Program-made: the position numbers and the translations under genes | In this document: piece by piece, positions 1 to 8,578 of the stretch | Position numbering within the stretch: the stretch's first letter is position 1 | Layout of the letters: each line of letters begins with the position of its first letter | Source of the DNA: Jatrophihabitans cynanchi | Lineage (GTDB): Bacteria > Actinomycetota > Actinomycetes > Mycobacteriales > Jatrophihabitantaceae | Length of the DNA: 64,000 bases | Reading direction: 5' to 3' | Assembly (NCBI RefSeq): GCF_027247405.1 | Contig: NZ_CP097463.1 | Span: 3,968,001-4,032,000, forward strand | Notes under the pieces: generated by a model | The model's input: only the letters and a program-made list of their open reading frames with translations | Databases searched by the model: none | Told to the model about the DNA's origin: nothing

Positions 1-52
1 CGGCACCGACTCGACGGTGATCGATCCGTTGGCTGCGGACGGCGGCCCATGA
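1..52 (+). CDS. 3' end of an upstream gene (probably LivG-type ATPase), partial
   Basis: An open frame enters from the left edge, reads from base 2 and ends at TGA 50-52. It overlaps the ATG of the next gene by the ATGA pattern used throughout this operon. Only about 16 C-terminal residues are visible, ending in DPLAADGGP, too few for a homology call. In LivHMGF-type operons the gene beside livF is normally livG, the partner ATPase, so that is the positional guess. Confidence 0.4.
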   Translation, partial: GTDSTVIDPLAADGGP

Positions 53-777
53 CCAGCCGGCCGGACGCGTTGCTCGTGGCAGAGGGGCTGACCGTCCGGC
101 ACGGTCAGCTCACCGCGCTGCACGACGTTGCCCTGCAGGTGCGGCCCGGCGAACTGGTCGCGGTGGTCGGTGCGAACGGCGCCGGCAAGTCGACCCTGCT
201 GCGCACACTGGCCGGGCTGCACCACACGTCCGGGCGGATCACGCTCGACGGCGAGGACATCACCGGCCTCAGCCCCCACCAGCGCGTGCAGCGCGGCCTC
301 GTCATGGTGCCCGAAGGCCGCCGGCTGTTCCGGTCGCTGTCGATCGAGGAGAACATCCTTGTCGGCGCGAGCAACGGGCGAAGCGGCGAGTGGGATCTGG
401 ACCGGGTGTTCGACCTGTTCGGGTGGATGCGCGGCCGGCGCCACGAGAAGGCCGACCATCTCTCCGGCGGCGAGCAGCAGGTGGTGGCGATCGGACGCGC
501 ACTGGTCGCGAACCCGCGCGTGCTGCTGCTGGACGAGATCTCGCTCGGGCTGGCACCGGTCGTGGTCGGGCAGATCTACCGGATGCTGCCGACCCTGCTG
601 CGCAGCGACATGGCGGTGCTGCTGGTCGAACAGGACGTCGCGCAGGCGATGCGCGTCGCGGTCCGGTTCCAATGCCTGCTGGAGGGCCGTACCACCTTGG
701 CCGGCGCCCCGGACGACTACTCGCACGAGCAGGTCGAGGCGGCGTACTTCGGGTTCGCGACGGAGGGCGGGTCGTGA
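49..777 (+). CDS. livF: Branched-chain amino acid/amide-type ABC transporter ATP-binding protein (LivF family)
   Basis: This 242-residue ATPase energises a HAAT-family importer on the cytoplasmic face. Walker A is GANGAGKST (residues 41-49), the ABC signature is LSGGEQQ (138-144), and the Walker B region is VLLLDE near 158-163 followed by SLGLAP, typical of LivF. Length is normal for the family. ATG at 49 overlaps the stop of the upstream gene. The stop overlaps the GTG of livH, so translation is coupled. The actual substrate is unknown. The amidase at the end of the operon suggests an amide, urea-like or amino-acid-like compound rather than leucine itself. Confidence 0.9.
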   Translation: MTSRPDALLVAEGLTVRHGQLTALHDVALQVRPGELVAVVGANGAGKSTLLRTLAGLHHTSGRITLDGEDITGLSPHQRVQRGLVMVPEGRRLFRSLSIEENILVGASNGRSGEWDLDRVFDLFGWMRGRRHEKADHLSGGEQQVVAIGRALVANPRVLLLDEISLGLAPVVVGQIYRMLPTLLRSDMAVLLVEQDVAQAMRVAVRFQCLLEGRTTLAGAPDDYSHEQVEAAYFGFATEGGS

Positions 778-1643
778 ACTGGGTCAACGCGATCGTGCAG
801 GGGCTGCTCCTGGGCGGGTTGTTCGCGCTGTTCGCGTGCGGGCTCTCGTTGCTGTTCGGCGTAGTCGGCATCATCAACCTCGCGCACGGCGATCTCGCGA
901 TCCTCGGCGCGTACGTCGCGGTCGCGCTGTTGCCGTCGGTGCACTCGAATGCTTTGTGGGCGCTGCTGTTCGTGCCGCCGATGTTCGCGGCCTTCGGCTA
1001 CGTCTCGCAGCGCACCCTGCTGCAGCGCAGCCTGGACAACGGGCCGCTCACCACGCTGCTCGTCACCTTCGGGCTGTCCGTGGTCCTGCAGAACGCACTG
1101 CTCGAGGGGTTCTCCGCGGACAGCCACGCGTTCAGCGTCGGCAAGCTTGCGACCAAGGCGTTCCACCCGGCCGGCCAGGTGTCGGTCAGCTACCTGCGGC
1201 TCGGCATCCTGGTGGTCGCGGTGCTCGTGCTCGCAGGAGTGCAGGTGTTCCTCGCCCGCACCGGCACCGGTCGGCAGATCCGCTCGGTCGCCGACGACGG
1301 CGAGGCGGCCGCCATCGTCGGCATCAACACCAGGCACATCACCGCGATCGCGACGGCCATCGCGTTCGCGACCGTCGCGATCGCCGGCCTCGCGTTCGGC
1401 ATGTACGCACAGTTCGCGCCCACGAGCGGCAGCAGCTTGCTGCTGTTCGCGTTCGAGGCGGTGATCATCGGCGGGCTGGGCTCGCTCTGGGGCACCCTCG
1501 CCGGTGGCTGCGTGCTGGGCCTGGCACAGACGATCGGTGCCGAGTTCGACCCCACCATCGGCGTGCTGGTCGGGCACCTGGTGTTCCTGGCGGTGCTCGC
1601 CGTCCGGCCGAGCGGGTTGCTTCCGGCGAGGGCAGAGACATGA
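774..1643 (+). CDS. livH: Branched-chain amino acid/amide-type ABC transporter permease (LivH family)
   Basis: A 289-residue integral membrane permease. The GTG start at 774 overlaps the livF stop (GTGA), and the protein begins with a short segment VNWVNAIVQG leading into the first membrane helix. The conserved HAAT stretch SLLFGVVGIINLAHG lies near residues 22-38. About eight hydrophobic segments follow, with the cytoplasmic coupling region GINTRHITAIA near 180 that contacts the ATPase. The frame stays open far upstream, but a longer start would run through livF and is rejected. It should form a heterodimer with LivM. Confidence 0.88.
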   Translation: MNWVNAIVQGLLLGGLFALFACGLSLLFGVVGIINLAHGDLAILGAYVAVALLPSVHSNALWALLFVPPMFAAFGYVSQRTLLQRSLDNGPLTTLLVTFGLSVVLQNALLEGFSADSHAFSVGKLATKAFHPAGQVSVSYLRLGILVVAVLVLAGVQVFLARTGTGRQIRSVADDGEAAAIVGINTRHITAIATAIAFATVAIAGLAFGMYAQFAPTSGSSLLLFAFEAVIIGGLGSLWGTLAGGCVLGLAQTIGAEFDPTIGVLVGHLVFLAVLAVRPSGLLPARAET

Positions 1644-2638
1644 TCGTGCCGATCCGGCGCTCGACCCGCACGTCCCGGTGGGCGTTGCTGCCTGCTGCCG
1701 TGATCCTGATCGTGCTCGGCTACCTGCCGTACCTCGCCGAGCAGAGCACCACGAACACGATGATCGACTTCTTCATCCTGCTGATCCTGGGGATCACCTG
1801 GAACATGCTCGCCGGCTACGCGGGCCTGGTGTCGGTCGGCCAGCAGGCGTACGTGGGCATCGGTGCGTACGGCGTGCTGTGGCTCGCGCAACGCGGCGTC
1901 AACCCGTTCGTCGGGTTGCCGATCGCAGCAGTGTTCTGCGCGGTCGTGGCGGTACCGGTGTCGTACCTGGTGTTCCGGCTGCGCGGCGGCTACTTCGCGA
2001 TCGGCACCTGGGCGGTCGCCGAGGTGTTCGCCCTGCTCACGATCCGGTCCTCGGCGCTCGGCGGCGGCACGGGAACCAACCTGCCGGGTCTGGACGGCTA
2101 CGACCCGGTGCTGCTCGGCGCGATGACCTACTGGGCGGCGCTCGCAGTCGCCGTGCTGACCCTAATCGGCTGCTACCTGCTGTTGCGCACCCGGGTCGGA
2201 CTGGCGCTCACCGCCGTCCGCGACGACGAAACCGCGGCGCGCGCCGTCGGCGTCGCTGTGCCGCGGGCCAAGCGGATCGTCTACCTGGCCGCGGCGATCG
2301 GCGCGGGCGGCTCAGGCGCGCTGCTCGCGATCAGCCAGCTCAACATCGAGGCCGGCAACGTCTACGGTGTCCAGTGGTCGGCCTACATGATCTTCGTGGT
2401 GCTGATCGGCGGCATCGGCACGTTGGAGGGGCCGATCATCGGCACCATCGTGTTCTTCACCCTGCAACAGACCCTCGCCTCGCACGGCGCCTGGTACCTG
2501 ATCATCGTCGGCTCGGTCGCCGTGATCATGGCGGTCTGGGTCCGGCGCGGGTTGTGGGGGCTGCTCGACCGGTTCGGGCTGCGCCTGTTCCCGGTCGGGT
2601 ACCGCGTGGGCGAGCAGCCGGTGCCGGAACGGTCGTGA
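1640..2638 (+). CDS. livM: Branched-chain amino acid/amide-type ABC transporter permease (LivM family)
   Basis: A 332-residue permease starting at ATG 1640, which overlaps the livH stop. After a basic N-terminus (PIRRSTRTSRW) come roughly nine membrane segments. The LivM hallmark NMLAGYAGLVSVGQQAYVG is at about 54-72, and the ATPase-coupling segment with RVGLALTAVRDDETAARAVG is near 187-206. The C-terminal tail is polar. Its stop overlaps the GTG of the amidase, so importer and enzyme are one transcription and translation unit. No periplasmic binding protein is visible; it probably lies left of the window. Confidence 0.88.
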   Translation: MIVPIRRSTRTSRWALLPAAVILIVLGYLPYLAEQSTTNTMIDFFILLILGITWNMLAGYAGLVSVGQQAYVGIGAYGVLWLAQRGVNPFVGLPIAAVFCAVVAVPVSYLVFRLRGGYFAIGTWAVAEVFALLTIRSSALGGGTGTNLPGLDGYDPVLLGAMTYWAALAVAVLTLIGCYLLLRTRVGLALTAVRDDETAARAVGVAVPRAKRIVYLAAAIGAGGSGALLAISQLNIEAGNVYGVQWSAYMIFVVLIGGIGTLEGPIIGTIVFFTLQQTLASHGAWYLIIVGSVAVIMAVWVRRGLWGLLDRFGLRLFPVGYRVGEQPVPERS

Positions 2639-4077
2639 GCGACACCGGCCTCGCCGACCTGTCGATCGTCGACGCCTGCACCGCGATCGCGCGCGGCGAG
2701 CTCGACCCGCTCGCGCTGACCCAGGCCTATCTCGAGCGCATCGCGCTGCTCGAGCCCGATCTGAACGCGTACGTCACCGTCACGGCGGACGCCGCTCTCG
2801 AGGCGGCGAACCAGGCGCGCGAGGAACTGGCAGCGGGCCGGGGCGGGCGGTTGTGCGGCATCCCGCTCGGACTCAAGGACCTCTACGACGTGCGCGGCGT
2901 GGCGACCACCGCCGGTTCGGCGTTGCTGCGCGGCAACGTGGCCGACGCCGACAGCACGGTCGCGGCGCGGCTGCGGGCCGCCGGCGCGGTGCTGCTCGGC
3001 AAGCACTGCACGCACGAGTTCGCCTGGGGCGGGACGACGAGCAACGGGTACACCGGGCCGACCCACAACCCGCACGCGCCTGCCCGTATCCCGGGCGGCT
3101 CGTCGGGCGGATCGGCTGCCTCGGTCGTCGCCGGCACCAGCGCGGGCAGCTTCGGCACCGACACCTGTGGCAGCGTGCGGATCCCCGCCGCCCTCTGCGG
3201 CTGTGTCGGTTTCAAGCCGAGCTACGGACGGATCAGCCTGCACCGCGTCGTCCCGCTGGCGCCGGCGCTCGATCACGCCGGCCCGCTGGCCAGGACGGTC
3301 CGGGACGCCGCCGTGTTGTACGGCGCGGTCGCCGGCCCCGACCCCGCCGACGCGCGCACGCTCGCGGACCCGGTGGCCGACCCGCTGGCCGGCCTGGGCA
3401 GCGGGTTGCGCGGACTGCGGGTCGGCCGGCTGCGCGGCTGGTTCGAGAGCATCCTGGATCCCGGTGTGCGCATCGCGCTGGACGGCGCGGTCGAGGCGCT
3501 GCGCGATGCGGGCGCGTCGATCAGCGACGTCCGACCGGCCGGTTCGGACGCGCCGGTGACTGCGGCGTTCGCGTTGGTGGCGGCGGAGGCGGTGCCGTAT
3601 CACCGGGCCAGGTTCGGAGCGGAGGCGGCTGGCTACAGCGCCGAACTGGCCGAGCTGCTCGGGGCCGGGCCGCCCGACGAGCGAACTTACCGCGCCGCCC
3701 GCAACGTGGTCGGGCTCGAGGTCGAGGCGCTGCTCGCCGCGTTGCGCGAGGTGGACCTGCTCGTCTGTGCGACCGTGCCGGCGCCGGCGCCGCTGATCGG
3801 CGACAACCAGGTGACCGTGGACGGGCACCGGATGCACGTCGAGTGGATGCTCACCCGGCTGACCTCGGTGTTCGACGCGGCCGGGCTGCCTGCGCTGTCG
3901 GTGCCGTTCGGCTCGGCGTCCGGTCTGCCGGTGGGCATCCAGCTCGTCGGACGCCGGCTTGACGAGCCGACCGTGCTGCGCGCCGGGACCGTCGTGGCGG
4001 ACGCCGGTCACTCAGCGGTGCGCTCCAGCGAGCGCGCGGCCGCGATGACGTCCCGCGGGTACTCGCGCCGGCCGTAG
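2635..4077 (+). CDS. Amidase-signature hydrolase (GatA/AtzF-like)
   Basis: A 480-residue amidase starting with GTG at 2635, overlapping livM. Amidase-signature enzymes use a Ser-cisSer-Lys triad. The Lys is in GIPLGLKDLYDV (K81), the cis-Ser region is GGSSGGSAAS (about 154-162), and the nucleophile is in GTDTCGSVRIP (S180). The family motif is usually DTGGS, so C179 in DTCGS is an unusual residue next to the nucleophile. Coupling to a HAAT importer suggests hydrolysis of the imported amide to acid and ammonia. The last 70 bases overlap the convergent MFS gene; the true C-terminus of one of them may be shorter. It could also be an amidotransferase-like or carbamoyl-amide hydrolase. Confidence 0.85.
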   Translation: MSDTGLADLSIVDACTAIARGELDPLALTQAYLERIALLEPDLNAYVTVTADAALEAANQAREELAAGRGGRLCGIPLGLKDLYDVRGVATTAGSALLRGNVADADSTVAARLRAAGAVLLGKHCTHEFAWGGTTSNGYTGPTHNPHAPARIPGGSSGGSAASVVAGTSAGSFGTDTCGSVRIPAALCGCVGFKPSYGRISLHRVVPLAPALDHAGPLARTVRDAAVLYGAVAGPDPADARTLADPVADPLAGLGSGLRGLRVGRLRGWFESILDPGVRIALDGAVEALRDAGASISDVRPAGSDAPVTAAFALVAAEAVPYHRARFGAEAAGYSAELAELLGAGPPDERTYRAARNVVGLEVEALLAALREVDLLVCATVPAPAPLIGDNQVTVDGHRMHVEWMLTRLTSVFDAAGLPALSVPFGSASGLPVGIQLVGRRLDEPTVLRAGTVVADAGHSAVRSSERAAAMTSRGYSRRP

Positions 4078-5510
4078 CTCAGGGTGATCACCGCCGACGC
4101 GAACAGGGCCAGCAGCATGACCAGGAACGTGTACTGCAGCCCGGAGTCACCGCCGAACACGGTTTGCGCGAGCACGCCGAACAGCACCGGCGCCGAGGCG
4201 TCAGCGCCGTTGCGCAGTACCGTGCGCACGCCCTCGGCACGTCCCCACATGCCCGGATGGATGATGTCCAGCCGCGCGGCGTCCAGGGGCGGGGTCGACA
4301 TGCCGAGGAACAGCGCGGCCACCATCAGCAGTCCGGCCGCCAGCCAGGCGTTCGTCACGAGCAGCGCGGGTACGAAGATCAGTCCGGCCAGCAGTACGGA
4401 CACACCGGGCACCTCGACGCGCGCGGCAGCCCGGCCGCGCGCGAGCAGCCGGTCGGCCAGACGTCCGCCGGACAGGACGCCGAGCAGCGCGCCGATGCCG
4501 AGCAGCAGCGTCAGCGACGAGGCCGCGCCCTGCCCGATCCGGTAGTGCTTCTCGGAGAACTCGATGGCGAAGCCGCGCACGCCGGAGAAGAAGAAGTAGC
4601 CGAGTGCGGAGGCGGTGATGAGTACGACGTTGGTGCGCACCCGCAGCACGTACCTGACGGCTTCCCACAACGACAGCTGCGCCGGGTCCCGGTCGAGCAG
4701 CGCCTCCGGACGTGGCGCGACGTTAGCCCGGCGGGCCGCCTTGCGGGCCAGGTCGCTCTCCTGCGACCCGGCGTTCGCGTTCCCTGCGTTCGCCTTCCCG
4801 GCGCTCTCGGTCGGGAACGGATCGGCGCGGCCGGACTCGATGTCGTCGGCGGAACGGATTTCGTCCGCGCCGCCCGGAAGCCGGCTGGCGCCGCCGCGCG
4901 CCGGCTCGGGCAACCGGCGGATGAGCCAGAACACCAGCAGGGTCGGCACGACGAGGAAGAAGAACGGCGCCCGCCACGACAGCGCGGCCAGCTGCCCCGA
5001 GACCACGAACCCGAAGCCGGCGCCGATCAGTTCGCCGGCGAGCACGTAGCCGTAGATCCGGCCGCGGTCGTGCTCGGGGAAGTAGTCACCCACGAGCGAG
5101 GCGACAGCTGGACCGGACACCGCGGTGACCAGCCCGAGCGCGACGCGAGCCAGCAGCAGGAACAGCAAGCCGGTGGCGAAGCCGGACAGCAGCATCGCGA
5201 CGCCCCACCACAGCACCGCGATCGCGATCAGCCGGGTGCGGCGGACCCGGTCGACCAGCATGCCGGCGGGGATCGTGGCGAGCGCGCCGATCGCGCTGCC
5301 CACCGCGAGCAGCAGGCCGATCTGTGCCTTGCCGATGCCGAAGGCGGACTGCAGTTGCGTGGCGTTCGCCCCGACGGTCGCCTTGTCGGCACTGTCCAAA
5401 GCGAGGACGCAGGCGAAGGCGACCACCACCTGGCGTCGCGCCCGGCCGCCGACCAGGTGCTCGAGCCGCCGGACCCCGTGCCGCGCGAGTGCGGTGCCGG
5501 GAACCGCCAT
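4008..5510 (-). CDS. MFS transporter
   Basis: A major facilitator of about 500 residues. The first half carries the loop-2 motif GMLVDRVRRTR (family form GxxxDRxGRR). A long polar, disordered loop (about residues 205-275, rich in Ala, Asn, Asp and Arg) separates the two six-helix halves. The second half repeats the loop signature as GGRLADRLLARGR. ATG at 5510 is preceded by an in-frame GTG at 5513. The 3' end overlaps the amidase gene by 70 bases in convergent orientation, a likely site of antisense interference. Substrate cannot be told from sequence; exporter or organic-acid/amide carrier are both possible. Confidence 0.82.
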   Translation of the reverse strand: MAVPGTALARHGVRRLEHLVGGRARRQVVVAFACVLALDSADKATVGANATQLQSAFGIGKAQIGLLLAVGSAIGALATIPAGMLVDRVRRTRLIAIAVLWWGVAMLLSGFATGLLFLLLARVALGLVTAVSGPAVASLVGDYFPEHDRGRIYGYVLAGELIGAGFGFVVSGQLAALSWRAPFFFLVVPTLLVFWLIRRLPEPARGGASRLPGGADEIRSADDIESGRADPFPTESAGKANAGNANAGSQESDLARKAARRANVAPRPEALLDRDPAQLSLWEAVRYVLRVRTNVVLITASALGYFFFSGVRGFAIEFSEKHYRIGQGAASSLTLLLGIGALLGVLSGGRLADRLLARGRAAARVEVPGVSVLLAGLIFVPALLVTNAWLAAGLLMVAALFLGMSTPPLDAARLDIIHPGMWGRAEGVRTVLRNGADASAPVLFGVLAQTVFGGDSGLQYTFLVMLLALFASAVITLSYGRREYPRDVIAAARSLERTAE

Positions 5511-5699
5511 CACCCGTGCCGATACCGCGACTCGATGCCCACGATACAGGCGATCACTGCCTCCTCTGGTTCCGCTGGCGAGCGCCTCAGGTAGCTGCTA
5601 CCCGCTGTGAGCTGCCGGAAAACGACGGTCCGCAACGCCGCCCGGTGGGGTGTTCGCCTGCCGGACAAGTGCCGCGTGCCGTGTCACTATGGCGAGGTG

Positions 5700-6959
5700 A
5701 TGTCGGCGTGGCGAGGGTCCGAAGCCGACCCGTCGGCGCCGGAGATGTTCCTGCAGCCGATCGTCGACCTGGTCACCGGGCGCACCGTGGCGGTCGAGGC
5801 GCTGGCCCGCTTTCCCTCGGCCGCCGGTATCGAGGTCGGCCAGGTCTTCGCCGCGGCCCACGCGACCGGCGGCGGTTTCGCGCTCGAGGCGGCGTGTGTG
5901 CGGGCCGCACGTGAGCTGTTGCCCGGCATCCCGGTCGGCGTCGACGTCGCGATCAACGTCAGCCCGGACGCGCTCGAGCATCCGCAGGTGCGCGCCGCGA
6001 TGGCCGGCGACCTGCGCCGCGTGATCGTGGAGGTGACCGAGCAGCCGGCCGCCGATCCGGCGCGGCTGCAGGGGGAGTTGCGCGCCCTGCGCGAGCGCGG
6101 AGCCAAGATCGCCGTCGATGACGTCACGACCGGGTACGCCGGGCTGATCCGGCTCGCCGAGCTGCGTCCGGACCTGATCAAGATCGACGGGGGAGCGGTC
6201 GCTGCGATCACCGGCAACACCGAACTGGTCGCCGTGGTCGAAGCGCTCGTCAGCCTCGGCAGGCGACTGGGCTGCCTCGTGCTGGCCGAGGGGTTGGAGC
6301 GGCTCAGCGACCTGCAGACGCTCGCCGCCCTGGACGTCGACCTCGTCCAGGGCTGGGCGGTCGGCACCCCGGCACCTGAGTTCCGGCCGGTGTCCGCCGA
6401 GGTGCGCGCGGCATGCGCGGCGTCGCGCCGCGAACTGCTGCGGCTCGAACCATCCGCCCCGCCGGCCGACGCCCGGATCGACATCCATCACATCACCGCG
6501 TCGCTGGCGAGCACCGCCTACCGCGTCCAGCTCGACCAGGTGCTGACGAACGCCGCACACACCCTCGGCGCGACCTTGATCGGCGTCTCGGTGCTCGACG
6601 AGGACGGCATGCTGCGCGAGATCATCGCGACCGGCGGCCAGCTCGACGGCACCACCTACCGGCTCGGCGACTTCCCGGCCACGGCCGCGGCGCTGCGCGA
6701 GGGCGTGATGCTCGAGGTGCACGCCGGCTCGGCCGAGTCGGACCCGGCCGAGCGCGAGGTGCTGCGCCGCCTCGGCATGGCCAGCCTGCTGCTCGTGCCA
6801 CTGATCGGCGTGGACGGCCCGCTCGGTGTCCTGGAGCTGTCCTGCTCGCGGCCACGCCGCTGGACGGCGGGTGATCTGTCGATCGCCCGGATAGTCTCGC
6901 GGCACGTGGCACATGCGCTGGCGCGGATCGACTCGGGGGCAGCGGCGCACCGCCAGTGA
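5700..6959 (+). CDS. EAL-domain cyclic di-GMP phosphodiesterase with C-terminal GAF domain
   Basis: The N-terminal EAL domain (about residues 10-250) should hydrolyse c-di-GMP to pGpG. Residues expected in active enzymes are present: E in VEALAR, N in NVSPDAL, E in VIVEVTE, the DD pair in AVDDVTTGY, K in LIKIDG, E in LAEGLE and Q in VQGWAVG. The usual DDFGTG loop is DDVTTG. A GAF fold (about 270-415) follows, able to bind a small ligand or chromophore and tune the EAL domain. The start is 5700, with GTG at 5697 as an alternative. A CACTAT box at 5685-5690 lies about 7 bases upstream, suggesting leaderless translation. It stands alone between two minus-strand genes. Confidence 0.85.
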   Translation: MSAWRGSEADPSAPEMFLQPIVDLVTGRTVAVEALARFPSAAGIEVGQVFAAAHATGGGFALEAACVRAARELLPGIPVGVDVAINVSPDALEHPQVRAAMAGDLRRVIVEVTEQPAADPARLQGELRALRERGAKIAVDDVTTGYAGLIRLAELRPDLIKIDGGAVAAITGNTELVAVVEALVSLGRRLGCLVLAEGLERLSDLQTLAALDVDLVQGWAVGTPAPEFRPVSAEVRAACAASRRELLRLEPSAPPADARIDIHHITASLASTAYRVQLDQVLTNAAHTLGATLIGVSVLDEDGMLREIIATGGQLDGTTYRLGDFPATAAALREGVMLEVHAGSAESDPAEREVLRRLGMASLLLVPLIGVDGPLGVLELSCSRPRRWTAGDLSIARIVSRHVAHALARIDSGAAAHRQ

Positions 6960-6994
6960 GCGCCGGCCGGCCTGACCACGGGGCCGTCGACGCC

Positions 6995-7579
6995 CTACCG
7001 CGACCGGGCCCGACCCTTCGCGGTCAGGGTCCGCAGTTCGCCGAGGACGTCCGCGGTGATCTCGTTCAGCGATCGGCGTTCGCCCTTGCCGATCCACTGC
7101 GCGAAGGCGATCGCGAAGACGCTGGTACCGGTCTGGGCCGCGAGGGTGGCGGCGAGGGGTTCGACCCCCCGCCGGCGGAGGGCGTCGGCGAGCGTTGCGG
7201 CCAGGTTGGCGAACTTGTGCAGTTCGCGCTCCTGCAGCGCGGGGTTCTTATCGATCACGGCTTGCCGCGTCCGGGAGTGGGACCGGCGCTCGTCGGGGAA
7301 GAATGACGCCGCTGACTGCAGCGCTGCGGCGATGATCTCGATCGGCGTGGCTCCCGGGGAAGCGGCGCCCACCCCGGCGAGGAAGGCCTGGACGAACACG
7401 TCCTGCCCGTGGAAGAGCACCTCGCGCTTGTCGCTGAAGTGGCGGAAGAAGGTCCGCTCGGTCAGGCCGACGGATTCGGCGATCTCGCGAGCGGTGGTCT
7501 GGTCGTAGCCGCGGGTCGCGAACAGCTCGAGGGCGGCCTGCTGTAGCCGCTCCGGAGCCCCGGGTTCCCAACGCGCCAT
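6995..7579 (-). CDS. TetR-family transcriptional repressor
   Basis: A 194-residue regulator. The N-terminal helix-turn-helix spans about residues 10-56, with FATRGYDQTTAREIA and VGLTERTFFRHFSDKREV, the classic TetR recognition helix ending in FRHF. The C-terminal half is helical and probably binds a ligand. The start ATG is at 7579; a longer open frame upstream has no codon support and would run through the promoter. It is divergent from the SDR gene at 7685. The 105-base gap holds a promoter flanked by two related palindromes, so it most likely represses that gene. Confidence 0.88.
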   Translation of the reverse strand: MARWEPGAPERLQQAALELFATRGYDQTTAREIAESVGLTERTFFRHFSDKREVLFHGQDVFVQAFLAGVGAASPGATPIEIIAAALQSAASFFPDERRSHSRTRQAVIDKNPALQERELHKFANLAATLADALRRRGVEPLAATLAAQTGTSVFAIAFAQWIGKGERRSLNEITADVLGELRTLTAKGRARSR

Positions 7580-7609
7580 GCGGCCGAGTGTAGTGATGAC
7601 CGCGGAGTG

Positions 7610-7656
7610 ATGACAGTGACTGACGCAGCGAGGTAGGCTATGTCTGTCACTGACAT
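7610..7656 (+). promoter_or_regulatory. Promoter with two TetR operator-like palindromes
   Basis: ATGACA (7610-7615) and TAGGCT (7634-7639) form a -35/-10 pair with an 18-base spacer facing the SDR gene. Site 1, ATGACAGTGACTGAC (7610-7624), overlaps the -35. Site 2, ATGTCTGTCACTGACAT (7640-7656), covers the start region and is a near palindrome (14 of 17 positions symmetric). The reverse complement of site 1 matches the last 15 bases of site 2 at 13 positions. A repressor bound to both would block the polymerase. Binding by the adjacent TetR protein is inferred. Confidence 0.6.
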
Positions 7657-7684
7657 CAGCGGCCGTATCGAAGGAGTTCACCTC

Positions 7685-8578
7685 ATGCACGTTTTCGTCA
7701 CCGGAGCTTCCGGATGGATCGGCTCCGCCGCGGTCGACGAGTTGCTCGCCGCCGGACACGAGGTCACCGGGCTCGCCCGCTCCGACGCCTCCGCCGCGGC
7801 CCTGCAGGCCAAGGGCGTGCGTGCTCGCCGCGGCGACCTGGACGATCTGGCCGGCATCCGCGCCGGCGCCGGAGCCGCCGAGGCCGTCATCCATCTCGCG
7901 AACAAGCACGACTTCGCCAACCCTGCCGTCTCGAACGCGGCCGAGCGCGCCGCCGTCCAGACCATCGGCGACGCGCTTGCCGGTTCCGGCCGGGCGTTCC
8001 TGCTCGCGGCCGGCGTCGCCGGCCTTGCTCAGGGCAGGCCTGCGACCGAGGACGATCCGTCCCCGGCACGCGGTCCGGATTCGCCCCGTGGCGGCAGCGA
8101 GAACCTGGCCTTGGAGTTCGTCGAGCGCGGGGTGCACACGGTGAGCCTGCGCTTCGCGCCGACCGTGCACGGCGCCGGTGACCACTGGTTCATCGCGGCC
8201 GTCGCGGCGATCGCGCGGCAGAAGGGCGTCTCCGGTTACCCCGGCGACGGGACGAACCGGTGGGCCGCCGTGCACCGGACCGACGCCGGCCGTCTCGTTT
8301 CGCTCGGTCTGCAGAAGGCGCCAGCCGGTGCGCGCCTGCACGCCGTCGCCGAGGAGGGCGTCGCCACCCGCGAGATCGCCGAGGCGATCGGCCGCGCGTT
8401 CGAGCTGCCGGTCGCTCCGATCGCCCCTGACGACGTGGCCGAGCACTTCGGATGGCTCGGCAGCTACTTCGCGATGGATCTGGCTGCGAGCAGCATCCGC
8501 ACCCGCGAACTGCTCGGCTGGACGCCCACCGGACCGACACTGATCGAGGATCTCGACGCGGGCGCGTACTCGCTCTGA
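7685..8578 (+). CDS. NAD(P)-dependent SDR / epimerase-like oxidoreductase
   Basis: A 297-residue extended-SDR protein. It opens with MHVFVTGASGWIGSAAVDEL, carrying the nucleotide-binding GxSGxxG glycine motif at residues 7-13. A Shine-Dalgarno AAGGAG (7671-7676) sits 8 bases before ATG 7685, and this sets the start against an upstream in-frame ATG at 7640 that lies in the operator. The mid-protein PxxHG segment (RFAPTVHGAGDHW) is typical of atypical SDRs that act on carbonyl compounds; the usual catalytic YxxxK is not obvious. The substrate is unknown. Control by the divergent TetR repressor fits a xenobiotic- or aldehyde-inducible reductase. Confidence 0.85.
   Translation: MHVFVTGASGWIGSAAVDELLAAGHEVTGLARSDASAAALQAKGVRARRGDLDDLAGIRAGAGAAEAVIHLANKHDFANPAVSNAAERAAVQTIGDALAGSGRAFLLAAGVAGLAQGRPATEDDPSPARGPDSPRGGSENLALEFVERGVHTVSLRFAPTVHGAGDHWFIAAVAAIARQKGVSGYPGDGTNRWAAVHRTDAGRLVSLGLQKAPAGARLHAVAEEGVATREIAEAIGRAFELPVAPIAPDDVAEHFGWLGSYFAMDLAASSIRTRELLGWTPTGPTLIEDLDAGAYSL

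Noticed and set aside
390-1643. Longer start for LivH
   Set aside because: The extra 128 residues lie within livF in a different frame and are Arg/Gly-rich; the GTG at 774 with GTGA overlap fits the operon pattern.
128-2638. Very long open frame across livF-livH-livM in another phase
   Set aside because: GC-rich DNA gives long Arg/Ala-rich shadow frames; only its last part, from 1640, is the real LivM protein.
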